This document shows, piece by piece, positions 18,546 through 27,562 of a DNA stretch of 38,539 nucleotides. The DNA is from Candidatus Buchananbacteria bacterium (GTDB lineage Bacteria; Patescibacteriota; Patescibacteriia; 2-01-FULL-39-33). How positions within the stretch are numbered: position 1 is the stretch's first letter; each line of letters begins with the position of its first letter. The notes below the pieces were generated by a model, which saw only the letters and a list, made by a program, of their open reading frames with translations, was not told the origin of the DNA and made no database searches. The stretch is from the NCBI GenBank assembly GCA_903863425.1, contig CAIPBY010000012.1, positions 1 through 38,539 of the forward strand. Reading direction: 5' to 3'. The translations under genes were made by a program, and so were the position numbers.

Positions 18546-18610
18546 TTTGGTTCTTTCAGTTATGAAAGAACATGAGAAATAGCTGAGAAATAATATAAAA
18601 GATAATAAAA

Positions 18611-18645
18611 AACAAAAAACACCTTATTAGTAGGTGTTTTTTGTT
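18611..18645 (-). terminator. intrinsic terminator downstream of rpmB
   Basis: Perfect 14-bp stem AACAAAAAACACCT / AGGTGTTTTTTGTT, 7-nt loop. Confidence 0.8.
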
Positions 18646-18656
18646 TTTTGAGATTT

Positions 18657-18830
18657 TTACTTCCCCTTATTCACAGTTTTGATGCATCTGGCGCAGATTT
18701 TGGTCTTGACGCCATCAAGTTTTTTGGATTGAAGATTTATTTTCTGTTTTCTTTTGGTCTTTACTTTGGAATGGCTGACATTAAATGAGGTGTTGGTGCC
18801 TCTGCCACAGACTTCGCATGATTTAGACAT
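18657..18830 (-). CDS. rpmB: 50S ribosomal protein L28
   Basis: Reverse-strand translation MSKSCEVCGRGTNTSFNVSHSKVKTKRKQKINLQSKKLDGVKTKICARCIKTVNKGK (57 aa; not in ORF track). CEVCGRG...NVSHS.KTKR is an L28 signature. Confidence 0.93.
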   Translation of the reverse strand: MSKSCEVCGRGTNTSFNVSHSKVKTKRKQKINLQSKKLDGVKTKICARCIKTVNKGK

Positions 18831-18839
18831 GATATTTAG

Positions 18840-18921
18840 TTAAAAGTTTATAAAGTTATCAAGTTATAAAGTAAGTCCAAAGAAACTTTATGAACTTTCA
18901 ACTTTATAACTTTATAACTGA
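18840..18921. repeat. family A inverted repeat
   Basis: AGTTAAAAGTTTATAAAGTTATCAAGTTATAAAGT ... ACTTTATGAACTTTCAACTTTATAACTTTATAACT. Confidence 0.8.
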
Positions 18922-18934
18922 AATCATAACAAAT

Positions 18935-18963
18935 TTGTGCAAATAAGTCAATTATGTTATATT
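18935..18963 (+). promoter_or_regulatory. putative promoter for M50 protease gene
   Basis: TTGTGC, 17-nt spacer, TATATT with TGT immediately upstream. Confidence 0.5.
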
Positions 18964-18995
18964 AATAAGGAAAATAATAATCATAGTATGATTTT

Positions 18996-19631
18996 ATGCC
19001 CATAACTTGGATTCTTTCCCAACCTTTATTTTTTGTGGCCTGGATTGTTGCCATTGTGGTCACTTTGACTATCCATGAATTTTCTCATGCCCTAGCTGCC
19101 AATTATTTTGGTGATGATACGGCCAAGCAATCAGGCCGTTTGAGCCTTAATCCCTTAGTCCATGTAGATCCTATTGGTTTCCTGATGATGCTTCTAATTG
19201 GTTTCGGCTGGGCCAAGCCGGTGCCAGTAAATTCATATAATTTACGTCGTCCCAGATTAGCCATGGCCGTAATTTCTCTCGCCGGACCAGGCGCTAACTT
19301 AATCGGATTTATCGTTTTTGGCATAGTTTTGAAGATTTTGGCGCCATTTTTGGGCCCTGCCAATTTACTTACAAATTTCCTATTTTTACTTGTTTTGATT
19401 AATGTATCGTTGATGCTTTTCAATCTTATTCCTATTCCACCGTTAGACGGTTCCAAGGTGCTTTTTAGCATATTGCCCGATAAATATGCTGATTTTAAGG
19501 ATAAATTATCGCATTATGGGCCATTTGTTTTGCTAATTTTAGTGTTTGCCGACTCATTTTTGGGTTTCGATCTCTTTGGCAAGGCTTTTGGCTTAATTTT
19601 CAGCAATTTGTCAATATTTTTTAATTTTTAA
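18996..19631 (+). CDS. site-2 protease family (M50) membrane metalloprotease
   Basis: HEFSHALAANYFGD (HExxH), NPLVHVDPIGFLMMLLIGFGWAKPVPVN, NLIPIPPLDGSKV. Confidence 0.92.
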   Translation: MPITWILSQPLFFVAWIVAIVVTLTIHEFSHALAANYFGDDTAKQSGRLSLNPLVHVDPIGFLMMLLIGFGWAKPVPVNSYNLRRPRLAMAVISLAGPGANLIGFIVFGIVLKILAPFLGPANLLTNFLFLLVLINVSLMLFNLIPIPPLDGSKVLFSILPDKYADFKDKLSHYGPFVLLILVFADSFLGFDLFGKAFGLIFSNLSIFFNF

Positions 19632-19650
19632 GCTGGTTTAGTATTCCGTC

Positions 19651-19679
19651 TTGACTTTTGCCCGGTAATTGTTTAAAAT
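19651..19679 (+). promoter_or_regulatory. putative promoter for rpsL-rpsG
   Basis: TTGACT, 17-nt spacer, TAAAAT. Confidence 0.5.
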
Positions 19680-19756
19680 ATTTATGTATTAAAAAGTAAT
19701 TAACAAGAAATTCCTAGAAATATAAGTATAACCAAAGGACAGCTTATAACTCTCGG

Positions 19757-19779
19757 AATTCCCATCTCGGGAATTTTTT
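19757..19779 (+). terminator. terminator-like hairpin in the rpsL leader
   Basis: AATTCCC-ATCTC-GGGAATT followed by TTTT, 12 nt before the rpsL ATG. Confidence 0.5.
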
Positions 19780-19791
19780 AAACTATAAATT

Positions 19792-20220
19792 ATGCCAACC
19801 ATTAATCAATTGCTCAAAAAACCAAGAGTAATCAAAAAAGCCAAGTCCAAAACACCTGATTTACAGATAACTTTGGATTCTTTGCATCGTAAGAAAAGAA
19901 CCATGCCCAAGGGTTGTTCCTTTAAGCGTGGCGTGTGCGTCCAAGTTAGAACTACTACTCCGAAGAAACCAAACTCCGCTCTACGAAAAATTGCTAGAGT
20001 TAGGCTTAGCAACGGCCAAGAAGTTACTGCTTATATCCCGGGAATTGGCCATAATTTGCAAGAGCACTCAATCGTTATGGTTCGTGGTGGCAGGGTAAAA
20101 GATTTGCCTGGTGTCAGATATCATATTGTTCGCGGTGTTTACGATAGTGCTGGCGTGGCCAACAGGAAGAAGGGTCGCAGTTTGTACGGTATGAAGAAAG
20201 AGAAGAAAGCCACGAAATAG
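19792..20220 (+). CDS. rpsL: 30S ribosomal protein S12
   Basis: [12 protein letters not shown]..., [35 protein letters not shown]. Confidence 0.98.
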   Translation: MPTINQLLKKPRVIKKAKSKTPDLQITLDSLHRKKRTMPKGCSFKRGVCVQVRTTTPKKPNSALRKIARVRLSNGQEVTAYIPGIGHNLQEHSIVMVRGGRVKDLPGVRYHIVRGVYDSAGVANRKKGRSLYGMKKEKKATK

Positions 20221-20333
20221 TTGAAAGTTCATAAAGTTTATAAAGTTATAAAGTAGGACTCTATAAACTAGAATGAACTTTAAAATAGTATTTAACTTTA
20301 TAACTTGATAACTTTTAACTTTATAACTTAAAT
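20221..20333. repeat. family A inverted repeat
   Basis: GAAAGTTCATAAAGTTTATAAAGTTATAAAGT ... ACTTTATAACTTGATAACTTTTAACTTTATAACTT. Confidence 0.8.
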
Positions 20334-20335
20334 TT

Positions 20336-20803
20336 ATGCGAGGTAAACCAGCAACAAAAAGAAAAATAAAACCAGATAGCAAATTCAATCAAGAAAATAT
20401 TGCTAAATTCATTAATTATATAATGGAAAGAGGCAAGAAGGCCACGGCCGAGAAGATTGTTTATGAAGCCATGGATTTGATTTCCCAGAAGACCAAGCTA
20501 GATCCTTTGGATGTGTTCAATACTGCGATGCAAAACATTTCTCCATCTGTAGAAATCAAAGGTAAAAGAGTTGGTGGCGCTAACTATCAAGTTCCAGTCG
20601 CCGTACGATCGGAGAGAAGTTTGACTTTGGGAAGCAGATGGTTGATTGCAGCTGCCAAAGCCAGAAAAGGCAAGAAGATGGCTGAAAAATTAGCTGATGA
20701 AGTTATTAATGCTTACAACAATGAAGGTACAGCGATCAAGAAGAAGCAGGATACTTATAGAATGGCTGAAGCCAATCGTGCTTTTGCGCATTTTTCTAGA
20801 TAA
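20336..20803 (+). CDS. rpsG: 30S ribosomal protein S7
   Basis: NYIMERGKKATAEKIVYEAMDLI, RVGGANYQVPVAVRSERSLTLGSRWLI. Confidence 0.97.
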   Translation: MRGKPATKRKIKPDSKFNQENIAKFINYIMERGKKATAEKIVYEAMDLISQKTKLDPLDVFNTAMQNISPSVEIKGKRVGGANYQVPVAVRSERSLTLGSRWLIAAAKARKGKKMAEKLADEVINAYNNEGTAIKKKQDTYRMAEANRAFAHFSR

Positions 20804-20817
20804 ATAAATTTTTTAAT

Positions 20818-21477
20818 ATGGCCGCCGAATTACTAGACATTTATTCTTTTGAAGGTGAGCTAGTTGGTCAGATGGAAAAGAAAGAATTTCATGAGACGAT
20901 AAGGCAAGAGTACAAAGAAAAGGGCTCAACCTCAATTAGACATAAGCATGTCCGTTTATTCCTTATGACTTCCAAGGGAAGAATAATTTTACAAAGAAGA
21001 TCTAAGTGGAAGGGCGATAATGCTGGAATGTGGGACAAGACAATCGGTGGGCATATTACCAGTGGAGATACTTTTGAATTAACCATGCTGAAGGAATGTG
21101 CGGAAGAATTAGGAATACCAGCAACAATCGTTAAGCCAGAAGATTTTGATAAGGTATCTTCTACCACAGATTTACATGTTTTGGCCATATTGAAACCATT
21201 AATTCTTTTGGATAATTATCAATCTCATAGAATGCATGGCGGAGAGAAATGGACGGAAAGTAGTATTACTCAATTTTTCTTTGGTTATTATGATGGAGCC
21301 ATTAGATTTATTGATAGCGAGTCATGTGGCGTACAAGTTTTTACCCGAGAAGAGCTAGAAGAAGAGGCTAAGGCCAGCCCTGAAAATTTTACTGACGACA
21401 TAAGATATATGATTAATAAATTTGGGACACTGATTAAGCCAGCTGAAAAGAAAATAGAGCATGTTTTGAATATTTAG
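20818..21477 (+). CDS. NUDIX hydrolase
   Basis: Nudix-box-like GGHITSGDTFELTMLKECAEELGI. Confidence 0.8.
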   Translation: MAAELLDIYSFEGELVGQMEKKEFHETIRQEYKEKGSTSIRHKHVRLFLMTSKGRIILQRRSKWKGDNAGMWDKTIGGHITSGDTFELTMLKECAEELGIPATIVKPEDFDKVSSTTDLHVLAILKPLILLDNYQSHRMHGGEKWTESSITQFFFGYYDGAIRFIDSESCGVQVFTREELEEEAKASPENFTDDIRYMINKFGTLIKPAEKKIEHVLNI

Positions 21478-21487
21478 AAATTATTTA

Positions 21488-21545
21488 AAAATTCCAAAAT
21501 TGAAAATTGTTTGAAAATTATAAATTAAAAATTGAAAATTATAAA
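21488..21545. repeat. family B repeat half-site (GAAAATTG/AAAATT units)
   Basis: AAATTGAAAATTGTTTGAAAATTATAAATTAAAAATTGAAAATT upstream of fusA. Confidence 0.6.
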
Positions 21546-21550
21546 AATGT

Positions 21551-23683
21551 ATGCCCCGTAAAATTCCTATTGAAAAAATCAGAAATATCGGTATTATCGC
21601 CCATATCGACGCTGGAAAGACAACTGTCTCCGAGCGTATTTTGTTCTACACCGGCAAGAAGCACAAAATCGGCGAAGTTCATGAAGGTGAAGCTACGATG
21701 GATTGGATGGAACAAGAGCAAGAAAGAGGTATTACCATCACTTCTGCGGCCACGACTTGTTTCTGGCCGAATGCGCAGTGGCTGGGAGGCGGGGATATCC
21801 AAATCAATATCATTGATACTCCCGGACATGTGGATTTCACAGCTGAAGTGGAGAGATCTCTTCGCGTGCTTGATGGCGGTGTCATTGTCTTCGATGGCGT
21901 GGCCGGCGTAGAGCCTCAATCAGAAACTGTTTGGCGACAATCAGAGAAATATCATGTGCCAAAAATCGGATTTGTAAACAAAATGGATCGGATGGGCGCC
22001 AATTTCTACAATGACATGAATTCCATTCATGAGAGACTCACCGCTAATGCTCATCCAATACAACTGCCAATCGGCGCCGCTGATACTTTTACCGGCATCA
22101 TTGATTTGTTTGAGATGAAAGCTGAAGTTTACCAAGATGAGTTGGGTACTAAATGGGAAGTAACCGATGTGCCCGCTGATGAGCTGGAGCGAGCCAAGGA
22201 ATTCAGAGCCAAGTTGGTTGAAGCCATTGTAGAAAATGATGAAAAATTAATGGAGAGATATTTGGCCGGAGAAGAAATTTCTATTCCAGATTTGAAAAAA
22301 ACCTTACGACGTGCAGTTATTGATAATAAAATTGTGCCGATTCTTTGCGGTTCTGCTTTGAAGAACAAGGGTGTGCAATTTTTGCTTAATGCCATTGATG
22401 AATATTTGCCATCGCCAATGGATGTTTCGGCACCGCTGGGAACTGATGTCGATGACGAAGAGAAGAAAGTGGAAGTGAAAGTTTCTGACGATGCTCCGAT
22501 GGCTGGGTTAGCATTTAAGATCGCCACTGATCCTTTTGTTGGTAAATTAGTATTTTTCAGAGTATATAGTGGAGTTATGAAATCAGGATCATATCTAGTA
22601 AATAATTCCAATGGCAACAAAGAGAGAATCGGCCGAATACTTAGAATGCATGCCAATTCCCGAGAAGAAATTGATGAAGTGTATGCCGGAGAAATTGCCG
22701 CCATTGTCGGTATCAGACAAGTTACGACTGGTGATACTTTGTCAGATCCAAGTTTCCCAGTGCACTTAGAAAATATTACTTTCCCTGAACCGGTTATTGA
22801 TATTGCGGTTGAGCCCAAGACCAAAGTTGATCAAGAAAAAATGGGATTTGCTTTGGCCAAGCTGGCTGAAGAGGATCCGACTTTCCGCGTGCACACTGAT
22901 GAAGAAACCATGCAGACGATTATTTCTGGCATGGGAGAGTTGCATTTGGATATTATCGTGGATCGTATGAAAAGAGAATTCAAGGTTGAAGCCAATATCG
23001 GCGCTCCTCAAGTCGCCTATCGTGAAACCATCAAAGGCAAAGCCGAAGCTGAAGGCAAATATATCAGGCAATCTGGTGGACGCGGACAATATGGTCATTG
23101 CTGGATCAGGATTGAACCGTCAGAAGCCAACAAAGGATTTGAATTTTTTGATGAAACAAAAGGCGGTGCTATTCCCAAGGAATATATTAAGCCAATTGAA
23201 AAAGGCATTAAGGAAGCCATGGCCAGAGGAATCCTTGCTGGTTATCCTGCGATTGATATCAAGGCGACAGTATATGATGGATCATTTCACGAAGTTGACT
23301 CTTCAGAAGCAGCTTTTAAAATCGCTGGATCACTTGCTTTCCAGGAAGCTTCCAAGCGCGCCACTCCGATTATCCTTGAGCCAGTTATGAAAATCGAGGT
23401 TGTTACTCCAGAGCAATTCATGGGAGATATTATTGGTGATCTTAATTCCAGACGCGCGATTATTCTTTCCATGGCTGATAGAGGAGCAGGCGCGACGGCT
23501 CTGAAAATTATTACGGCTAATGTTCCGTTGTCTGAAATGTTTGGTTATACTACGACTCTAAGGTCAATGTCACAAGGCAGAGCCTCATCTTCTATGGAAT
23601 TTTTCCAATACTGTGAAGTGCCGAAGAATGTAGAAATGAAGATCGTAGAAGGCAGGAAGGGAACAGGAGAGAAGAGAATATAA
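21551..23683 (+). CDS. fusA: elongation factor G
   Basis: [53 protein letters not shown]. Confidence 0.98.
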   Translation: MPRKIPIEKIRNIGIIAHIDAGKTTVSERILFYTGKKHKIGEVHEGEATMDWMEQEQERGITITSAATTCFWPNAQWLGGGDIQINIIDTPGHVDFTAEVERSLRVLDGGVIVFDGVAGVEPQSETVWRQSEKYHVPKIGFVNKMDRMGANFYNDMNSIHERLTANAHPIQLPIGAADTFTGIIDLFEMKAEVYQDELGTKWEVTDVPADELERAKEFRAKLVEAIVENDEKLMERYLAGEEISIPDLKKTLRRAVIDNKIVPILCGSALKNKGVQFLLNAIDEYLPSPMDVSAPLGTDVDDEEKKVEVKVSDDAPMAGLAFKIATDPFVGKLVFFRVYSGVMKSGSYLVNNSNGNKERIGRILRMHANSREEIDEVYAGEIAAIVGIRQVTTGDTLSDPSFPVHLENITFPEPVIDIAVEPKTKVDQEKMGFALAKLAEEDPTFRVHTDEETMQTIISGMGELHLDIIVDRMKREFKVEANIGAPQVAYRETIKGKAEAEGKYIRQSGGRGQYGHCWIRIEPSEANKGFEFFDETKGGAIPKEYIKPIEKGIKEAMARGILAGYPAIDIKATVYDGSFHEVDSSEAAFKIAGSLAFQEASKRATPIILEPVMKIEVVTPEQFMGDIIGDLNSRRAIILSMADRGAGATALKIITANVPLSEMFGYTTTLRSMSQGRASSSMEFFQYCEVPKNVEMKIVEGRKGTGEKRI

Positions 23684-23714
23684 AAATTGTAATTTAAAAT
23701 AAAAGCGCCCCGGA

Positions 23715-23765
23715 CAGTGAAACGAACGCGTTCGAATGCGTTGCTCAAAGTCGCGGGGGCGAGGC
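23715..23765 (-). terminator. possible terminator of the minus-strand gene at 23782
   Basis: Minus strand GCCCCCGCG...CCGGGGCGC followed by TTTTATTTT. Confidence 0.45.
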
Positions 23766-23781
23766 GAGGCGGATATTCCCA

Positions 23782-24099
23782 TCAATCCTCCTTTCTGTTC
23801 TGGATGGGAAATATGAAAATATTTGTTAGAGGCGGAGGCGTCGCCTTGGCGGGTTTATCCATGTAGTGGCAGTAGATGGCAAAGATGACTACTGGGGTAG
23901 CGCCTATGACAATCGGTAGCATGCCTACACAAAGAAACGCCGTTACTTTGGAAATATAGTGCATCTTCTCTAAGTATTCCAACAGCGCATTACTACCAGC
24001 CACGAATGCAATTAAAGCAACGGCGACGATCTCTATGAGGAGAACAATTCCCGCGCCTATCGCATTATCCTTTATTGCCTTTTTCGTTTTTTGTTGCAT
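23782..24099 (-). CDS. small two-TM membrane protein, unknown function
   Basis: Two hydrophobic segments; SD GAAGGAG; consensus promoter upstream. Confidence 0.65.
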   Translation of the reverse strand: MQQKTKKAIKDNAIGAGIVLLIEIVAVALIAFVAGSNALLEYLEKMHYISKVTAFLCVGMLPIVIGATPVVIFAIYCHYMDKPAKATPPPLTNIFIFPIQNRKED

Positions 24100-24156
24100 T
24101 TTTTAGGCTCCTTCTTAAGCTTGAGGTGAAATGAACTTACTCTATCTTCAATTTCA

Positions 24157-24185
24157 ATTATAGCATACTATCCAATTCCTGTCAA
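24157..24185 (-). promoter_or_regulatory. consensus promoter for 23782..24099
   Basis: Minus strand TTGACA, 17-nt spacer, TATAAT with TGC immediately upstream. Confidence 0.75.
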
Positions 24186-24206
24186 TAGCTAATTAAATAT
24201 TTTATC

Positions 24207-24297
24207 TAAATCCAGCACTAATTTTAGCCAATTTTCAATATAATTTAAATAATCAACGATTTGACCCAGTCATTAATTAAAATTAGTGCTGGATAAA
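24207..24297. mobile_element. MITE-like element with TIRs and candidate TAAA target duplication
   Basis: TCCAGCACTAATTTTA (24211-24226) / TAAAATTAGTGCTGGA (24278-24293), flanked on both sides by TAAA. Confidence 0.5.
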
Positions 24298-24311
24298 TTA
24301 CCCACAATCAT

Positions 24312-24695
24312 ATGTCAAACCTTCAAAAAGTAGTGGATTTGATCAATAAAACTGGGGATAAAGCCATAGTTTTGGATCAAAATGGCGATCCTAACTATGT
24401 TTTGATGGCTTTCAGTGACTATGAACAGCTAATTGTGGGTAAATCAGAGGTTCGTGGCTTGACAGAAGCTGAACTTTTAGATAAGATTAACCGTGATATC
24501 GCAGTCTGGAAAGAAGGTCAAAAATCGCAAGATTTAGACCATGAAGGTCACGATATTCCCAGAGATTTATCTAATTTTAGAAGCTTTGAAGAGGCATTTG
24601 ACGCTGACATAGATCAGCTCAAAGAAGAAGAGGATTTTGATAATGAAGATGAGGAAAAAGACGAGGATAGGTTCTATTTTGAAACAGTAGAATAA
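24312..24695 (+). CDS. Phd/YefM antitoxin-like protein without an adjacent toxin gene
   Basis: N-terminus LQKVVDLINKTGDKAIVLDQNGDPNYVLMAFSDYEQL resembles the Phd/YefM fold; acidic C-terminus. Confidence 0.5.
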   Translation: MSNLQKVVDLINKTGDKAIVLDQNGDPNYVLMAFSDYEQLIVGKSEVRGLTEAELLDKINRDIAVWKEGQKSQDLDHEGHDIPRDLSNFRSFEEAFDADIDQLKEEEDFDNEDEEKDEDRFYFETVE

Positions 24696-24712
24696 TTGCC
24701 TATATTTACCTC

Positions 24713-24740
24713 TTGTAAAATTAATTAATTGTGTTATAAT
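24713..24740 (+). promoter_or_regulatory. putative tuf promoter
   Basis: TTGTAA, 16-nt spacer, TATAAT with TGT immediately upstream (extended -10). Confidence 0.6.
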
Positions 24741-24771
24741 AATTAAGCATTTAAAAATACTAATAAACCTG

Positions 24772-24860
24772 TTAGGTCTGGGTAAAACCTTGTAATCAAT
24801 CCGCCCCGTGTCTGCCTCTGGCAGATGGTGCGGACGAACCAGGGGACCTAATTGACAAGG
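24772..24860 (+). promoter_or_regulatory. candidate pseudoknotted 5' leader RNA of tuf overlapping the SD
   Basis: TTAGGT+CTGG (24772-24781) pairs CCAG+ACCTAA (24839-24851); CCTTGT+CAAT (24788-24800) pairs ATTG+ACAAGG (24851-24860); internal TCCGC/GCGGA and TCTGCC/GGCAGA. Confidence 0.5.
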
Positions 24861-24870
24861 AATAATCACC

Positions 24871-26058
24871 ATGGCAGAACAATTTAACAGATCCAAGCCA
24901 CATGTAAATGTGGGAACAATCGGTCACGTTGACCACGGAAAGACTACTTTAACAGCAGCCATTCTTAACACTTTAAGTGATCGAGGATTTACTGCTCAGC
25001 ACAAATCTGTTGATCAGATTGATGCCGCTCCAGAAGAAAAGGCTCGTGGTATTACTATTGCTACTGCTCACGTTGAGTATGAGACAGAGAAAAGACATTA
25101 TGCTCACGTCGATTGCCCAGGACATGCTGACTATATTAAAAACATGATTACTGGTGCCGCTCAGATGGATGGCGCAATTTTGGTTGTAGCCGCTACTGAC
25201 GGACCTATGCCTCAGACTAGAGAGCATATTCTTTTGGCTAATCAGGTTGGTGTTCCTCATATTATTGTTTTCATCAATAAGGTTGATCAGGTAGATGATG
25301 AATCATTAGTTGATTTAGTTGAAGAAGAAATTAGAGATTTACTTAAGAAATATCAATTCGACGGAGATAATGCTCCAGTTATTCGAGGTTCTGCCTTGAA
25401 AGCTTTGCAAGATCCAAAGGGTCCCGATGGCGATGCTATTATGAAACTTATGGATGCTTTGGATTCTTATATCCCTGAACCTCAGAGAGCAACTGACCAG
25501 CCATTCTTGATGCCTATTGAAGATGTCTTCTCTATTGAAGGCAGAGGAACTGTAGTAACCGGAAGAATTGAAAGAGGTATTGTCAAGATAAATGAAGAAG
25601 TTGAATTAGTTGGTTTAGCTGATACCAAGAAGACTGTTGTTACTGGAATTGAAATGTTTAACAAGAATCTTGACGAAGGCAGAGCCGGTGATAATGCTGG
25701 CGTTTTGCTTCGTGGCATTAAGAAAGATGAAGTTGAAAGAGGACAGGTGCTTTGCAAACCAGGATCAATTACTCCACATAGCGAATTTGAAGCTGAAGTT
25801 TATGTCTTATCCAAAGAAGAAGGTGGAAGACATAAGCCATTTTTCAAAGGATACAAGCCACAGTTTTATATTAGAACTACTGATGTAACTGGAGAAGTTG
25901 AATTACCAGAAGGCAAAGAAATGGTTATGCCTGGCGATACTGTCAATTTGAAAATCAAATTGGGTAAGACCGTGGCCATGGAAGAAAAGATGAAATTTGC
26001 TATCAGAGAAGGCGGACACACTGTTGGAGCTGGCGTGGTGACCAAAATAATCAAATAA
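24871..26058 (+). CDS. tuf: elongation factor Tu
   Basis: [56 protein letters not shown] upstream. Confidence 0.98.
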   Translation: MAEQFNRSKPHVNVGTIGHVDHGKTTLTAAILNTLSDRGFTAQHKSVDQIDAAPEEKARGITIATAHVEYETEKRHYAHVDCPGHADYIKNMITGAAQMDGAILVVAATDGPMPQTREHILLANQVGVPHIIVFINKVDQVDDESLVDLVEEEIRDLLKKYQFDGDNAPVIRGSALKALQDPKGPDGDAIMKLMDALDSYIPEPQRATDQPFLMPIEDVFSIEGRGTVVTGRIERGIVKINEEVELVGLADTKKTVVTGIEMFNKNLDEGRAGDNAGVLLRGIKKDEVERGQVLCKPGSITPHSEFEAEVYVLSKEEGGRHKPFFKGYKPQFYIRTTDVTGEVELPEGKEMVMPGDTVNLKIKLGKTVAMEEKMKFAIREGGHTVGAGVVTKIIK

Positions 26059-26070
26059 ATATTTTCACAA

Positions 26071-26096
26071 CAGAGACGTCTTTCGGGGCGTCTCTG
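26071..26096 (+). other. hairpin between tuf and rpsJ (no U-tract)
   Basis: CAGAGACGTC / GGCGTCTCTG stem; following sequence TATCGTG is not U-rich. Confidence 0.5.
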
Positions 26097-26104
26097 TATC
26101 GTGA

Positions 26105-26482
26105 ATGTTTAAATACACTGATAATTACAAAAAAATGGCGTTAAAAACTACTTCTGCTACACCTGAAAATGATAAGCCACATCAGAGAATCAGGATCAAA
26201 ATCAAAGCTTACGATCACAAGATAATCGATAATTCTGCCAAAAAGATTATTGATACTTGCCAAAGATTCGGAGCTAGAGTTGTTGGTCCGGTACCGCTTC
26301 CTACAGAAAAGAAGAAATACACAGTCAATAAATCGACTTTTGTACACAAGGATAGTAGGGATCAATTTGAGATGAGGGTTCATAAGAGATTGCTTGATAT
26401 ATTCGATCCAAATTCTCAGACTATTGATGCTCTTATGAGTTTGAACTTGCCAGCAGGAGTAAATGTAGAAATAAAAATGTAA
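26105..26482 (+). CDS. rpsJ: 30S ribosomal protein S10 (in-frame alternative ATG at 26135)
   Basis: [63 protein letters not shown]. Confidence 0.95.
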   Translation: MFKYTDNYKKMALKTTSATPENDKPHQRIRIKIKAYDHKIIDNSAKKIIDTCQRFGARVVGPVPLPTEKKKYTVNKSTFVHKDSRDQFEMRVHKRLLDIFDPNSQTIDALMSLNLPAGVNVEIKM

Positions 26483-26660
26483 ATTAAATATTTCGTTTTT
26501 TGAAAAGACGGATTTATAAAGAAAATGGAGAAAGATCCGAGGACTCAGGAAGCCTTTAGCGGAAAACCTCCATCGTCAATATGAATCTCGTGAGAGGAAA
26601 ATAATTAAAATATCCAAAATTTAGATAGGTCCCATTACTCAAGATTTCTGAGGGGGAATG

Positions 26661-26692
26661 ATCTGGTTTTTGAGATATGACCAGATTTTTTT
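26661..26692 (+). terminator. intrinsic terminator in the rpsJ-rplC leader, 19 nt before rplC
   Basis: ATCTGGT (26661-26667) / ACCAGAT (26680-26686) followed by TTTTTT. Confidence 0.7.
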
Positions 26693-26710
26693 GTTTATAA
26701 ACCATTCAAT

Positions 26711-27535
26711 ATGAAATTCATTTTAGGAAAAAAATTAGAAATGAGCCAGATTTTCAAGGAAGACGGTACCGTTATTCCCGTTACTGCTGTCGTGGCCACT
26801 GATAATGTTATTGCCCAGATTAAAACCAAAGACAAAGATGGCTATATTGCTGTCCAGGTTGGATATGGAGTGGGCAAGCACAATAACAAGGCCAAAGTGG
26901 GACATTTGAAGGGTTTGGATGCTGTGGGCTCGCTCAAAGAATTTAGAATGAAAGAAGATGAATTATCTGAAGTGAAGCGTGGAGACAAGATAGGCGTAGA
27001 AGCATTTTCCGCTGGAGATGGCGTGGATGTGATTGGTTTTTCCAAGGGAAAAGGATTTCAGGGTGTAGTCAAAAGACATGGTTTTCATGGTCAGAAGGCT
27101 TCTCATGGACACAAAGATCAAGAGAGAATGCCTGGATCTATTGGTGCTGGTGGCGTGCAAAGAGTTTTCCGAGGAGTAAGAATGGCTGGAAGAATGGGTG
27201 GAGATCAAGTGACAGTTAAGGGTTTGGAGATTATTTCCGTTGATCCAGAGAAGAACATTCTTTATATCAAAGGAGCTTTGCCAGGAGCCAGAAATGGTTT
27301 GGTTATTGTAAGTGGTGAAGGAAAGTTAGAAGTAAAACCCGCCTCCGCTGAAGCTATTTCGGGCAAGAAAGATTCTACTCCAGTAATTGAAGCCAAAGAA
27401 GGAATCAGGACAGAGGAGGCTGTTGTAGAAGAAGTTGTTAATCCAATTGAAGAAGTTAAGGTTGAAGCTCCAACTGAAGAGGTTATGGCCGAAGAAGCTG
27501 TTGTGGCAGATGAAATTCCAGAGAAAAATAATTAA
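26711..27535 (+). CDS. rplC: 50S ribosomal protein L3 with acidic C-terminal extension
   Basis: MKFILGKKLEMSQIF, KGFQGVVKRHGFHGQKASHGHKDQERMPGSIGAG. Confidence 0.96.
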   Translation: MKFILGKKLEMSQIFKEDGTVIPVTAVVATDNVIAQIKTKDKDGYIAVQVGYGVGKHNNKAKVGHLKGLDAVGSLKEFRMKEDELSEVKRGDKIGVEAFSAGDGVDVIGFSKGKGFQGVVKRHGFHGQKASHGHKDQERMPGSIGAGGVQRVFRGVRMAGRMGGDQVTVKGLEIISVDPEKNILYIKGALPGARNGLVIVSGEGKLEVKPASAEAISGKKDSTPVIEAKEGIRTEEAVVEEVVNPIEEVKVEAPTEEVMAEEAVVADEIPEKNN

Positions 27536-27562
27536 ATTATCAGTTATTAGTTATATATTAAT

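Noticed and set aside
26071-26096. Hairpin after tuf as an intrinsic terminator
   Set aside because: No U-tract follows and rpsJ starts directly downstream; more likely a processing or stability element, so listed only as 'other'.
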